The translations under genes were made by a program, and so were the position numbers. Positions 17,337-25,101 of a stretch of 64,000 bases of DNA are shown piece after piece (the stretch's first letter is position 1; each line of letters begins with the position of its first letter). Under the pieces are notes generated by a model. That model saw nothing but the letters and a program-made list of their open reading frames with translations. It did no database searches and was not told the origin of the DNA. The DNA is from Sinomonas atrocyanea (lineage in GTDB: Bacteria; Actinomycetota; Actinomycetes; Actinomycetales; Micrococcaceae): NCBI RefSeq assembly GCF_030811715.1, contig NZ_JAUSRH010000001.1, positions 62,001 to 126,000 of the forward strand, in the 5' to 3' direction.

Positions 17337-17791
17337 GGCCGCCGTCCGGCGCGGAGCGCGCCGGCGGCGAGCCGCCACGTGCCGGGGTCGAGGATGGAGC
17401 CGGCCAGCGGTGCCGGCTGCTCGGCGAGGCGACCCTGCTGGGCCGCCAGTTCGGCGTCGAACCGTTGGGCGCCGAACGACGCCGCGTGGCGGGCTGCGCG
17501 GCGCGTCGCGGCGGCGGGGGCCTCGGCCTCGGCAGGCTCGGGCGCGGGCACCTCGGCGGTGTGCAGGACGCTGATGCCGTGCTCGGTGACGCCGAGCATG
17601 AACCGCTTCCCGTCCGTGTCCACGAGCACCACGGACGCCTTCGGCCCCACGCTCTGACGGGAGACCAGGCTGAGGGGCCGGCCCTTCGCCGCCGCGGGGC
17701 CGCGGCGCAGGCGCCGGTACAGGAGCCACATGACCCCCAGTACGGCGCCGAGCGAGACGAGGACCCGCAGGCCCAGCATGAGCGAGTCCAT
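17333..17791 (-). CDS. fliO: Flagellar biosynthetic protein FliO
   Basis: This 152-residue single-pass membrane protein has its helix at residues 4-24 (LMLGLRVLVSLGAVLGVMWL), followed by a basic patch and a small beta domain (SVGPKASVVLVDTDGKRFMLGVTEHGISVL) typical of FliO, an assembly scaffold for FliP. The Ala/Gln-rich C-terminus is variable. It is placed between fliN and fliP as expected. Confidence 0.9.
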   Translation of the reverse strand: MDSLMLGLRVLVSLGAVLGVMWLLYRRLRRGPAAAKGRPLSLVSRQSVGPKASVVLVDTDGKRFMLGVTEHGISVLHTAEVPAPEPAEAEAPAAATRRAARHAASFGAQRFDAELAAQQGRLAEQPAPLAGSILDPGTWRLAAGALRAGRRP

Positions 17792-18481
17792 TCAGCGCTG
17801 GGCCTCGGCGGTGTCGAGGATCCGCGAGATGCGCACGGCGTAGTCCTGGTCGACGACGACGACCTCGCCGAGCGCGATCCGGCGCCCGTTGAGGAGCACG
17901 TCCACGGGCGCGCCTGCCGAGCGGTCGAGCTCGATGACCTTCCCCGGCTCCATCGCGAGGGCCTCACGGATGCTCATCCGGGTGCGGCCGATCTCCACGG
18001 TCAGCGCCATCTCGACATCCTGGATGCGGCCGAGCCTGTCAGCGAAGGTCCCGGGGTCCTCGGACTGCCAGGCCTGGTCCGCGACCCGGACCGCGAACCA
18101 GCCGAACGGCGCGGCGCCGTCAGAGATCTCGTACACGGCGACGCCGTCGGCCTCGGGGCCGCCGGCGAGGAGCCCGGCGGGGTCTCCCTCGACCAGCTCG
18201 GACAGGACCCCGTCGCCGAGCGCCGCAGCGGCGCGCTCGAGCGCGGGCCGGAGCACCGCCGTCGTGCGCGCGGCCGGCCCGCCGCCCGCCTCGGCGACGA
18301 AGCCGGTGTCGGCGAGCCCGAGCACGATCTCTGCCGTGGCGGGCCCGATGAGGGAGGCCGAGACCACGGCGGCCACGGGGGCGGGCGCCCCGGCGAGCTG
18401 GCCCGAGACGCGCAGGCCGGGGACGGGGAGGGCGGCCGCGAGCTGCTCGGCGGCGGAGGCGGTGCGGGCCGGAGTGCTCAC
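17792..18481 (-). CDS. fliN: Flagellar motor switch protein FliN
   Basis: This is a C-ring subunit. The C-terminal 80 residues form a SpoA domain (VEIGRTRMSIREALAMEPG, IELDRSAGAPVDVLLNG, RIALGEVVVVDQDYAVRI). The 229-residue length includes an extra N-terminal domain, as in FliY-like long FliN proteins, but no CheC-phosphatase signature (ExxN) could be identified. It overlaps fliM by 4 bp and abuts fliO. Confidence 0.93.
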   Translation of the reverse strand: MSTPARTASAAEQLAAALPVPGLRVSGQLAGAPAPVAAVVSASLIGPATAEIVLGLADTGFVAEAGGGPAARTTAVLRPALERAAAALGDGVLSELVEGDPAGLLAGGPEADGVAVYEISDGAAPFGWFAVRVADQAWQSEDPGTFADRLGRIQDVEMALTVEIGRTRMSIREALAMEPGKVIELDRSAGAPVDVLLNGRRIALGEVVVVDQDYAVRISRILDTAEAQR

Positions 18482-19443
18482 GGGCGGGGCTCCTTGTGGG
18501 GGACGGCGGAGTAGTGGGCTGCGGGATGGGCGCCGGCGGGCGGCGGGGCGGGTGGCCCCGGCGGCGCGCTCTCGGGCGGGGGCGCCGTGAGCGCGACGAT
18601 GCGGGCGGCGGCCCGGGATCCGCTGCGGACCACCATCGCCTGGGCGAGGTCGCGGCCGCCCACGCTCACCCGGAACGGCTCGCGTTCGTGGTGGGGCAGC
18701 GGGATCGTGTCCCCGACGGCCAGGGCGAGGACCTGCTCGGGGGTGATGGTCGCCTCGGCGAGCCGGACGGCGACCTCGACGGGCACCTCGGCGAGCTGAC
18801 GGCGCACGAGCTGGGGGGCGTCCTCGGCGCTGGCCACCGGGTTCACGGCGCCCAGCTGCGGCAGCAGCGCATCGGCGGGGATCGCGACCGTCACGGCGGT
18901 CGCGGACTCCCCCACCCGGACGGTGAATGCCACGACCACCATGAGGTCCGCGGTCGCGGCGGCCTGGGCGAACTGGGAGTTGTGCTGGATGGACTCGACC
19001 CGGGCCGTGGCGGGCAGGAGCGGGCCGAGCGAGTAGGCGAGGACGTCGAGGGCCTCGTCCACGAGATTCTTCACGAGTGCGTGCTCGAGGGGGGTGAACT
19101 TCCGCTCGAGGCCGGCCTTGTCCACGTGGCCGCCGAGCATCCGGGCCACCCAGCCGAGCGCGGCCGGTGTGGGGAACTGGACCACCATCTTGGCGGGGTG
19201 CTCACCGAGGACGCAGCGGACCATGGTGGTCACGGGGGCCAGGGAGGCGACGTACTCGTCGTAGGTCTGCACGAGCAGGGACTCGGTGGTGACCGTGGAC
19301 TTGGTGCGGACCTTCGCGGTCAGCTGGGTGCCCCACTGGCGGGCGAACGAGTCGAAGGCCGCTTCGAGGATGCGGCTGTGCTCGCGCGCGAGAGTGGTGG
19401 GGCGCCGGAAGTCGTACGGCTCGGCGGTTCTGGCCTGGGGCAT
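18478..19443 (-). CDS. fliM: Flagellar motor switch protein FliM
   Basis: This C-ring protein has the middle domain (ILEAAFDSFARQWGTQL ... HALVKNLVDEALDVL) and a C-terminal SpoA domain (VRLAEATITPEQVLALAVGD). The N-terminal CheY-binding peptide is not recognisable. ATG 19443 is chosen because AGGA lies 7 nt upstream; GTG 19464 would be only about 2 nt from the transcription start predicted by the sigma-28 promoter at 19473-19499. It is the first gene of the fliM-csrA operon. Confidence 0.94.
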   Translation of the reverse strand: MPQARTAEPYDFRRPTTLAREHSRILEAAFDSFARQWGTQLTAKVRTKSTVTTESLLVQTYDEYVASLAPVTTMVRCVLGEHPAKMVVQFPTPAALGWVARMLGGHVDKAGLERKFTPLEHALVKNLVDEALDVLAYSLGPLLPATARVESIQHNSQFAQAAATADLMVVVAFTVRVGESATAVTVAIPADALLPQLGAVNPVASAEDAPQLVRRQLAEVPVEVAVRLAEATITPEQVLALAVGDTIPLPHHEREPFRVSVGGRDLAQAMVVRSGSRAAARIVALTAPPPESAPPGPPAPPPAGAHPAAHYSAVPHKEPRP

Positions 19444-19472
19444 GCCGAGGTCCTGCACAGTCACGCCCCGGA

Positions 19473-19499
19473 CTATCGGCAGGCGTGGCCGAGCGGTAA
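19473..19499 (-). promoter_or_regulatory. Sigma-28-type promoter of the fliM operon
   Basis: On the minus strand, TTACCGCT (19499-19492), 11 bp, then GCCGATAG (19480-19473). The -10 and spacing match the FliA consensus; the -35 resembles the other copies in this locus rather than the enterobacterial TAAAGTTT. Confidence 0.78.
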
Positions 19500-19568
19500 G
19501 GGGCTCTGGCGTCTTCCGCGCTCACGGGCGTAGCGTCGTCTTCATCCACACCGTTGGGAGGATCAGCC

Positions 19569-19808
19569 ATGGGACTCGAGGACAAGTTCGACGCGGCCGC
19601 GGACAAGCTCAAGGGCAAAGTCGAAGAGGCCGTCGGCAGGGCCACCGACGACCGTTCGAAGGTGGTCAAGGGCAAGGTGGACCAGGCCAAGGGCGGCCTG
19701 AAGGACACGGTCGCTGACCTCAAGGCCCACACGAAGGACAGCGTCGACGAGGCCAGCCCAGACCGCCGGCGCACCGGCGAAGCGGGCGGGGACGGGCTCG
19801 TCCCCTAG
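19569..19808 (+). CDS. CsbD-family stress protein
   Basis: This 79-residue hydrophilic protein is rich in Lys, Asp and Ala. The CsbD signature is near the N-terminus (KFDAAADKLKGKVEEAVGRA), followed by a second helix-like copy (VKGKVDQAKGGLKDTVADL). It is a general-stress protein family of unknown activity. ATG 19569 follows GGGAGG. It is divergent from fliM and is the first gene of a non-flagellar patch inside the flagellar locus. Confidence 0.85.
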   Translation: MGLEDKFDAAADKLKGKVEEAVGRATDDRSKVVKGKVDQAKGGLKDTVADLKAHTKDSVDEASPDRRRTGEAGGDGLVP

Positions 19809-19836
19809 CCCGCCCGCGCTGGGCAGCTCCTCGGGC

Positions 19837-20136
19837 CTACTCCTCTGGGCCCTCGTCTTCGCCGGTCGAGGGGTATTCCTCTTCCTCGGCACCTGGCGGG
19901 TAGTCCTCGTCGCTGCCCGGGATCCCCTCGGCCTGCTCCAGCAGGTCCGCCTCGGAGGCCTCGGCGTCCATGCGGGGGCGGGACGTCTCCTCGGACGGGA
20001 GTGCCGGGGCGTGCTGCTCTGCATAGTCCGCCTCCGGCGCCTCCACGGGCGGCGTGCCGACGGGATCGGCCTGCGCGGCGGGTTCCGCGGGCAGGGCCTG
20101 CTCGAAAGCGTCGGCCTCGGGCTTTTCCTCAGTCAT
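19837..20136 (-). CDS. Small acidic hypothetical protein
   Basis: This 99-residue, strongly acidic, probably disordered protein is rich in Glu, Ala, Asp and Pro, with no membrane helix. Short DYAEQ- and DEDYP-type segments recall DUF5709-like acidic proteins, but this is only a resemblance. ATG 20136 has GGAGG at a good distance. It converges on the CsbD gene; both look like stress-related genes unconnected with flagella. Confidence 0.62.
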   Translation of the reverse strand: MTEEKPEADAFEQALPAEPAAQADPVGTPPVEAPEADYAEQHAPALPSEETSRPRMDAEASEADLLEQAEGIPGSDEDYPPGAEEEEYPSTGEDEGPEE

Positions 20137-20310
20137 CGCGATGCCTCCAGCTGTGAGTTGCGGGGGGGTCCGGCTGGATTTCCCCCTGTCCATGACACCA
20201 GTGTGCGTTCCCGTCCCTGGGCGTCCTCAAACCGGCTGTGCTCCCCGGCCCTCAGGACCGCCGGCACACCATGAGCGGGTTCGTTGGATGGGGCTGTCCA
20301 TGGTGGGAAT

Positions 20311-20799
20311 CTAGCTCCCGAAGGTCAGGCCGACGGTGAGCGGCGCCGAGGGGAACTGGGTGCCGACCGTGAAGGACTGCGCGCCGAGCGCCGCGGCGAC
20401 CGGACGTAGCGGGCCGGCAAGCACGAGGCCGATCGAGCCGAGGACGGCGACGGCCTTCTTCGCGGCGGTGGCGAGGCCGTGATGCCACGGGCTCCTCGGC
20501 CCGTAGACGCGGGCGACCACGTAGGACGCCAAGGCCGCCCACGCCTGGACCGCCGCGTAGAGGTCCATGGCGTCGTCACGGTCCAGGGCCGCGTCGCCGG
20601 CGGCGAACCGCCCGTCCGACTCGACGTCGTGCCGGCATTCCTCCAGGACGCGGTCGACCAGCCGGACGACGTCCTCCTCGATCTCCCGGACCCACGCGCT
20701 GATGTCGGGAAGCCTCTGGTCCGCCTCGGCCAGCTCGCGCTCGAGGGAGTCGATGCGCCGCTCGACCTCGGTGCGGAGTTCCTCGCTGGGCCCGTTCAT
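20311..20799 (-). CDS. Hypothetical protein with coiled-coil N-terminus
   Basis: This 162-residue protein is not recognised. Residues 5-45 form a charged amphipathic helix (RIDSLERELAEADQRL), the middle is acidic, and a hydrophobic stretch near residues 115-150 (AVAVLGSIGLVLAGPLRPV) could be a membrane or buried helix. ATG 20799 follows GAAAGG. It belongs to the patch that separates motB from fliM. Confidence 0.6.
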   Translation of the reverse strand: MNGPSEELRTEVERRIDSLERELAEADQRLPDISAWVREIEEDVVRLVDRVLEECRHDVESDGRFAAGDAALDRDDAMDLYAAVQAWAALASYVVARVYGPRSPWHHGLATAAKKAVAVLGSIGLVLAGPLRPVAAALGAQSFTVGTQFPSAPLTVGLTFGS

Positions 20800-20950
20800 C
20801 GCGCGCCTTTCAGGTGCAGGTGGAGCACGATTCTGCGCTATCTCCGTGCCGCGGTCCAGAGGCCGATGGCCCGCCCGGGGCACGTTCGCGGCCGGGCATC
20901 TGCTTCCCCCGCCCGGCCGCGGGCCCCTGGTGCTCGAGGAGAGCCCTGCG

Positions 20951-21415
20951 ATGATGGCGCGCGTGGAGAACGTCGAAGTCGTCGTCGCCCATCAGGCCCG
21001 CGCCACCGTGAGGGTCGGCGACGGGTTCCTAAAGATCGACGCCGACCAGGCGCACCTCGACACCGAGGTCGCGGCCATAGCGCTCTCGCCGATCCCGGCC
21101 CCGGAGGTCCTGTGGCAGCAGCCGTCCGTGCTGGCGATCAGGGCCGTCACGGGCGTGATCGACTGGTCGGAGGCGGGCCGAGGCGATCCGGTGTTCGACC
21201 TCGCCACCCTGACGCTGGGCCACCCGGAGCGACTCGGAGACGTCCTGGCCGGCTACGGCGAAGACGTGGACGCCGAGGCGGTCCGGGCGGCGTGGTCGCT
21301 GCGGAGCCTGCTGGCCGCGGGCCCGCATGTGAGCGGCGCGGGTGCCCGGCCAACAGCCCCCCCCCCCCCCCCCGTCGCTGGGGGCCCACCTACTTCTGCC
21401 CGGCCCGGGCCTTGA
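20951..21415 (+). pseudogene. Remnant of an aminoglycoside/kanosamine-type phosphotransferase
   Basis: The N-terminal part (VVVAHQARATVRVGDGFLK, then IDADQ) and the C-terminal part (TGVIDWSEAGRGDPVFDLAT) match the two ends of APH-family phosphotransferases common in actinobacteria. The whole central region with the catalytic HGDxxxxN motif is missing between residues about 67 and 69, an in-frame internal deletion of roughly one hundred codons. The 3' end runs through a 17-C tract into the end of motB, so the C-terminus is lost too. It keeps a GAGGAG ribosome-binding site but cannot encode an active kinase. Confidence 0.75.
21357..21373. repeat. Homopolymeric C17 tract
   Basis: Seventeen consecutive C residues lie 17 bp from the motB stop codon and inside the decayed phosphotransferase frame. 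Such tracts slip during replication and are also error-prone in sequencing. Confidence 0.9.
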
Positions 21416-22187
21416 GCGCCTCCGTGATGAGGGCGCGGACCTGCTCTGACTGGTCGGAGAGCACGACGACGTCGACGCGGCGGTTCTGCTCGTAGTCGGC
21501 GTCGCTCGTGCCCGTGTTGGCGGGGCGGGAGGAGCCGTAGCCGGTGGCGCCGATCCGGGCACCGGGCAGGTTGTCGCGCTCGACCATCACGCGCAGCACC
21601 TTGGTGGCGCGCTCGGAGGAGAGCTCCCAGACCGAGGGGTAGCCCGTGATGAGGTTCGCGGCGTGGCCCTCGACCGAGACGTGGAGCGGGGTCGGGACGA
21701 TCACGGGCGTGATGGCGTCGAGCACGCTCACCGCGCGCGGCGTGAGCGCCGAGCTGTCCGGGCTGAAGAACGTCTGCGATCCGACGAGGCGCACCGTGAG
21801 CCCGCGTTGGTCGATCGTGAACTGCACGTCCTTCGTGAGGCCCTTCGCGTCGAGGCGTGCGGTCATCTGCTCCTTCAGGGCGGTGAGCCTCTCGACCTCC
21901 TTGGTCGCGAGGGCCAGGCTCGAGAACCCCTCGGTGTCCTTGCTGGCCTGGTCCGGGGGCACTACGGTGCCGGTGGCGGTGTCGATCTTCTGGGTGACGG
22001 TGGTGCCGAAGCCCGTGGCCAGGGAGTTGCGCAGCTTCTCGAACCGGTTCTGGTCCACGCTGGACATCGCGTAGAGCACTACGAACAGGCAGAACAGGAC
22101 CGTGATCATGTCCATGTAGGAGATGGCCCAGCGCTCGTCGACGTGGAAGGGCTCGGGGGGCTTGCGCGGCGAGCGGCGTCGGCTCAC
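21390..22187 (-). CDS. motB: Flagellar motor stator protein MotB
   Basis: This is a 265-residue proton-channel and peptidoglycan anchor subunit. It has a short basic N-terminus, then one membrane helix (ISYMDMITVLFCLFVVLYAM) with the proton-binding Asp in YMDM. A plug-like segment follows, then a C-terminal OmpA-like peptidoglycan-binding domain (VEGHAANLITG, LSSERATKVLRVMVE, GYGSSRP, NRRVDVVVL). It overlaps motA by 4 bp. Confidence 0.96.
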   Translation of the reverse strand: MSRRRSPRKPPEPFHVDERWAISYMDMITVLFCLFVVLYAMSSVDQNRFEKLRNSLATGFGTTVTQKIDTATGTVVPPDQASKDTEGFSSLALATKEVERLTALKEQMTARLDAKGLTKDVQFTIDQRGLTVRLVGSQTFFSPDSSALTPRAVSVLDAITPVIVPTPLHVSVEGHAANLITGYPSVWELSSERATKVLRVMVERDNLPGARIGATGYGSSRPANTGTSDADYEQNRRVDVVVLSDQSEQVRALITEALKARAGQK

Positions 22188-22984
22188 GCGGCGGCCCTCA
22201 TCTTCTCCTTCGCATCCGCACGCCCCCGGTCCTTGACGTGGTGCTCAGGGACCATGGCGCGGAGGCGGTCCGCGAGGAGCATGGGCTGGGCCCCTCCCTG
22301 CACGGCCAGGATGCCCTCCATGATGAGCGTCATGCGCTCGATCTCGAGCTCGGACAGGCGGGCGATGCGGGCCGAGATCGGCAGCCAGATGAAGTTGGCG
22401 GAGAGCAGGCCCCACAGGGTCGCGATGAAGGCGCTGGCGATCATCGGGCCCAGCGACGTGGGATCGGAGAGGTTCTCGAGCACGTGGGTGAGCGAGACTA
22501 CCGTGCCGATGATGCCCATCGTGGGGGCGTACCCGCCGAGGGCGGCGAAGAACTTGGAGTCGGCGTGGTCCGCACGGGACTTCGTGCCGATCTCGTCCTC
22601 CATCATGATGCGCAGTTCCTCGGCGTCGGTGCCGTCGGCCACGTTCTGCAGGGCGCGGGAGAGAAAGGGATCCTTCGTGTCGGTGGCCTCGGCCTCGAGC
22701 GCGAGAAGCCCCTCGGCGCGGGCCTTCTCCGCGAGCGCGATGATCTTGTCGATGCTCTCCTGCGGCTTCGGCGCGCGGCCGGTCGCCGCCCGGGGGACGG
22801 CGCGGAAGGCGCGCAGCGTGTCCTTGAGGGTGTTGCCGGCGAGGCCGACGGCGAGCGTGGCGCCGAAGACGAGGATCATGGGCGGCGGGAGGATGAGTGC
22901 CGTGACGCTCGCGCCCTCCATCGACACGATCGCGACGACGGACCCGAACGCGAGGACGAGTCCGACGATGAGTGACGGGTCCAT
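22184..22984 (-). CDS. motA: Flagellar motor stator protein MotA
   Basis: This is a 266-residue stator protein with four membrane helices: two near the N-terminus and two around residues 145-200 (GYAPTMGIIGTVVSLTHVLE, ASAFIATLWGLLSANFIWLP). The cytoplasmic loop contains RALQNVADGTDAEELRIMME. The start ATG follows GGAG at about 10 nt. It follows flbD by 12 bp, the usual order in Gram-positive flagellar operons. Confidence 0.96.
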   Translation of the reverse strand: MDPSLIVGLVLAFGSVVAIVSMEGASVTALILPPPMILVFGATLAVGLAGNTLKDTLRAFRAVPRAATGRAPKPQESIDKIIALAEKARAEGLLALEAEATDTKDPFLSRALQNVADGTDAEELRIMMEDEIGTKSRADHADSKFFAALGGYAPTMGIIGTVVSLTHVLENLSDPTSLGPMIASAFIATLWGLLSANFIWLPISARIARLSELEIERMTLIMEGILAVQGGAQPMLLADRLRAMVPEHHVKDRGRADAKEKMRAAA

Positions 22985-22996
22985 GGTGGTGTTCTC

Positions 22997-23287
22997 CTAG
23001 CGCTGGGTGGGGCGCAGGGGTGTGGCCCCCGGGCCTGGATCGTGCTCCGTTGTCCCCCGCACGAGGCTGAGCTGCTGCCCCTGGCCCACCGTGAGCCCGC
23101 GTGCTGTGGCGAGCACGAGGGCGCGGTAGTCCGCGATGAGCCCGATGATCTCGGCGAGGCTCTCCCGCACCACGTAAGTGGCGCCCCCGACCATCACGAG
23201 GGTCGTGTCAGGGTTCTCCTGCACGCGCTCGATGAGGTCTGGGTTGACTGCGAAGCGTGACCCGTTGAGGCGGGTGACTGCGATCAT
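22997..23287 (-). CDS. flbD: FlbD-family flagellar protein
   Basis: This 96-residue protein matches the small FlbD family found before motA: MIAVTRLNGSRFAVNPDLIE at the N-terminus, then ENPDTTLVMVGGATYVVRES. Despite the name it is unrelated to the Caulobacter regulator FlbD; its role is unknown. The C-terminal 25 residues are Gly/Pro-rich. A sigma-28-type promoter lies about 50 bp upstream. Confidence 0.9.
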   Translation of the reverse strand: MIAVTRLNGSRFAVNPDLIERVQENPDTTLVMVGGATYVVRESLAEIIGLIADYRALVLATARGLTVGQGQQLSLVRGTTEHDPGPGATPLRPTQR

Positions 23288-23305
23288 GGGGCCGTTCTTC
23301 TGCTC

Positions 23306-23334
23306 GGGGGGCGAGGCTCAGTGCCTCGCCCCCC
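23306..23334 (-). terminator. Terminator-like hairpin after flgE, overlapping the flbD promoter start
   Basis: A perfect 12-bp stem (GGGGGGCGAGGC / GCCTCGCCCCCC) with loop TCAGT stands 51 bp after the flgE stop. The flbD transcription start predicted from the -10 at 23336-23343 falls inside the first arm, so only read-through RNA from flgE would fold the whole hairpin. No T-run follows. Confidence 0.6.
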
Positions 23335-23335
23335 A

Positions 23336-23362
23336 CTATCGGCCGCCGAACCCGCGGCGTAA
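23336..23362 (-). promoter_or_regulatory. Sigma-28-type promoter of flbD-motA-motB
   Basis: On the minus strand, TTACGCCG (23362-23355), 11 bp, GCCGATAG (23343-23336). Same spacing and -10 as the fliM, flgB and fliC sites. Confidence 0.78.
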
Positions 23363-23384
23363 GGCCGGCATCCTTCCCGGAGAA

Positions 23385-24560
23385 CTAGCGCTTGAGGTCC
23401 ACGAGCTCCTGGAGGACCTGGTCCGAGGTAGTGATGATGCGCGCGTTGGCCTGGAAGCCGCGCTGGGCCACGATGAGGTTGGTGAATTCCTGGGAGAGGT
23501 CCACGTTGCTCATCTCGAGCGCTCCTCCGGCCAGGGTGCCGAAGCCCGGGTCGCCGGCCTGCCCGACCTGGGCCGTGCCGGAGTTCGCGGTCACCGTGTA
23601 GGAGGAGTCCCCGGCCTTCTCGAGCCCGGAGGCGTTGGTGAACTTCGCGAGGGCGATCCGGCCCACGGTCTGCTTCAGCCCGTTGCTGAAGGAGCCGATG
23701 AGGGAGCCGTCCGAGCCGAGGGTGAAGGCCTCGAGCGTGCCGGCAGAGGAGCCGTTCTGGCTCGTCGCCGCCACGGTGGTCATCCCCGCGTAGCCGGTCA
23801 CCGCACCGAGGTCAACCGTGATGCCGCCGACGGTGAGCGCCGCCCCCGCTGCCTGCTTGCCGCCGGTGAAGGCGAGGGAGCCCGCCCCGGTGGCCCCGTC
23901 GGCGTCGGCCGCGGCGACGTTCCACCCGCCGGCGGTCTTCGTGAAGGTGAGCGCGAGGTTCCGGGCGGTGCCGTTCGCGTCGTACACCTTGATGTCCCGC
24001 TCGAGGGAGGTGCCGGCCGCGGCGTCGGAGGGCAGGTTGCCGTCCACCCCGACCTGGCTCGTGGCGACCGCAGGGATCGTGGCGGTCGGTGAGAGCGTGA
24101 CGTCGCCGATCGGGGAACCGGTGTTGACCACCCCGGCGGCATCCGCGGTCCAGCCCTGGAGGATGCCGCCGTCGGGCCCCACGAGGCGTCCGCCGGCGTC
24201 GAAGCCGAAGGAGCCGGCGCGGGTGTAGAGCTGCTGGCCGCCGCGGCTCGTGATGAAGAACCCGTCCCCGGAGATCATCATGTCCGTGGCCTTGCCCGTG
24301 GTCTGCGCTGAGCCCTGGGTGAAGTTCGTGGTCACGGCCGCGACCTTCACGCCGAGGCCGATCTGCGCGGGGTTGGTGCCGCCCGTGGCCGGCTGCGGGC
24401 CGCTGGCGCCCTGGGTCAGCTGCGAGAGGGTGTCCTCGAACTGGGTCGAGGATCCCTTGAAGCCGGTGGTGTTGACGTTGGCGATGTTGTTGCCGGTGAC
24501 GTCCAGCATGGTCTGGTGGGCGCGCAGGCCCGAGATGCCGGAGTAGAGCGAGCGGAGCAT
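23385..24560 (-). CDS. flgE: Flagellar hook protein FlgE
   Basis: This is the hook subunit. The N-terminal rod/hook signature is MLRSLYSGISGLRAHQTMLD, then TGNNIANVNTTGFKGS; the C-terminal helix contains MSNVDLSQEFTNLIVAQRGF, then QANARII. The length of 391 residues and central beta domains (TMISGDGFFI-type segment, Gly/Ala-rich domains) fit FlgE rather than FlgG. It is preceded by flgD and fliK, as expected for hook assembly. AAAGG precedes ATG 24560. Confidence 0.95.
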   Translation of the reverse strand: MLRSLYSGISGLRAHQTMLDVTGNNIANVNTTGFKGSSTQFEDTLSQLTQGASGPQPATGGTNPAQIGLGVKVAAVTTNFTQGSAQTTGKATDMMISGDGFFITSRGGQQLYTRAGSFGFDAGGRLVGPDGGILQGWTADAAGVVNTGSPIGDVTLSPTATIPAVATSQVGVDGNLPSDAAAGTSLERDIKVYDANGTARNLALTFTKTAGGWNVAAADADGATGAGSLAFTGGKQAAGAALTVGGITVDLGAVTGYAGMTTVAATSQNGSSAGTLEAFTLGSDGSLIGSFSNGLKQTVGRIALAKFTNASGLEKAGDSSYTVTANSGTAQVGQAGDPGFGTLAGGALEMSNVDLSQEFTNLIVAQRGFQANARIITTSDQVLQELVDLKR

Positions 24561-24650
24561 GGTGGCTGCCTTTCGTCGGGCGGTGAGGGGGGCGGATCAG
24601 GGAGGGCGGGTGGGTCAGGGAGGGCGGGCGAACCTGAGAGGACGTGCGGG

Positions 24651-25088
24651 TCAGGCGCCGGCGATGCCGGTGATCGAATCGAGCGGGATCGAGGCGCCGC
24701 CGATCGTCACCGTGGGCGCGGAGCCGGTGTAGGAGACGCTGCTGGGGGTGCCGACGCCGGTGGAGCCGTCCGCGGCGAGGTACGTCACGGCCTTGCCGAT
24801 GAGGGCTGCCGCCGCGGCGCGCTGCTGCATGCTCAGGCCCTGGGCGCTGTCCGTGGCCAGCTGGGTGAGCTTCTCCATCATGGACAGCTGCGTGGTCTGG
24901 TTGATCATCGCGTTGGTGTCCATGGGCGAGCTCGGGTCCTGGTTCTTCAGCTGCGTGACGAGCAGGTCCATGAAGACCGTCGAGTCCATGGTCTGCTTCG
25001 GTGCGCGCACCGGGGCCGAGGAGGTGAGGCTCGTGCTCCCGACGGAGCCGATGGGGCTCCCGACGGGGGCGATGGGGCTGGTGCTCAT
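24651..25088 (-). CDS. flgD: Flagellar hook-capping protein FlgD
   Basis: This 145-residue hook scaffold has the family signature FMDLLVTQLKNQDPSSPMDT followed by MINQTTQLSMMEKL. A short beta C-terminal region (VTYLAADGSTG, SVSYTG) is present, but the full tudor/FnIII domain of longer FlgD proteins is absent. It sits between fliK and flgE, 90 bp before flgE; that gap contains two direct copies of TCAGGGAGGGCGGG. Confidence 0.93.
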   Translation of the reverse strand: MSTSPIAPVGSPIGSVGSTSLTSSAPVRAPKQTMDSTVFMDLLVTQLKNQDPSSPMDTNAMINQTTQLSMMEKLTQLATDSAQGLSMQQRAAAAALIGKAVTYLAADGSTGVGTPSSVSYTGSAPTVTIGGASIPLDSITGIAGA

Positions 25089-25101
25089 GGATGCCTTTCT
25101 C

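Noticed and set aside
23306-23334. CsrA-binding hairpin before flbD
   Set aside because: The loop (ACTGA on the minus strand) has no GGA, and the predicted transcription start lies inside the stem.
24596-24630. Two TCAGGGAGGGCGGG copies between flgE and flgD as mobile-element ends
   Set aside because: A similar string occurs near 14297 within flhB; there is no transposase, no target duplication, and it is explained by GC-rich bias.
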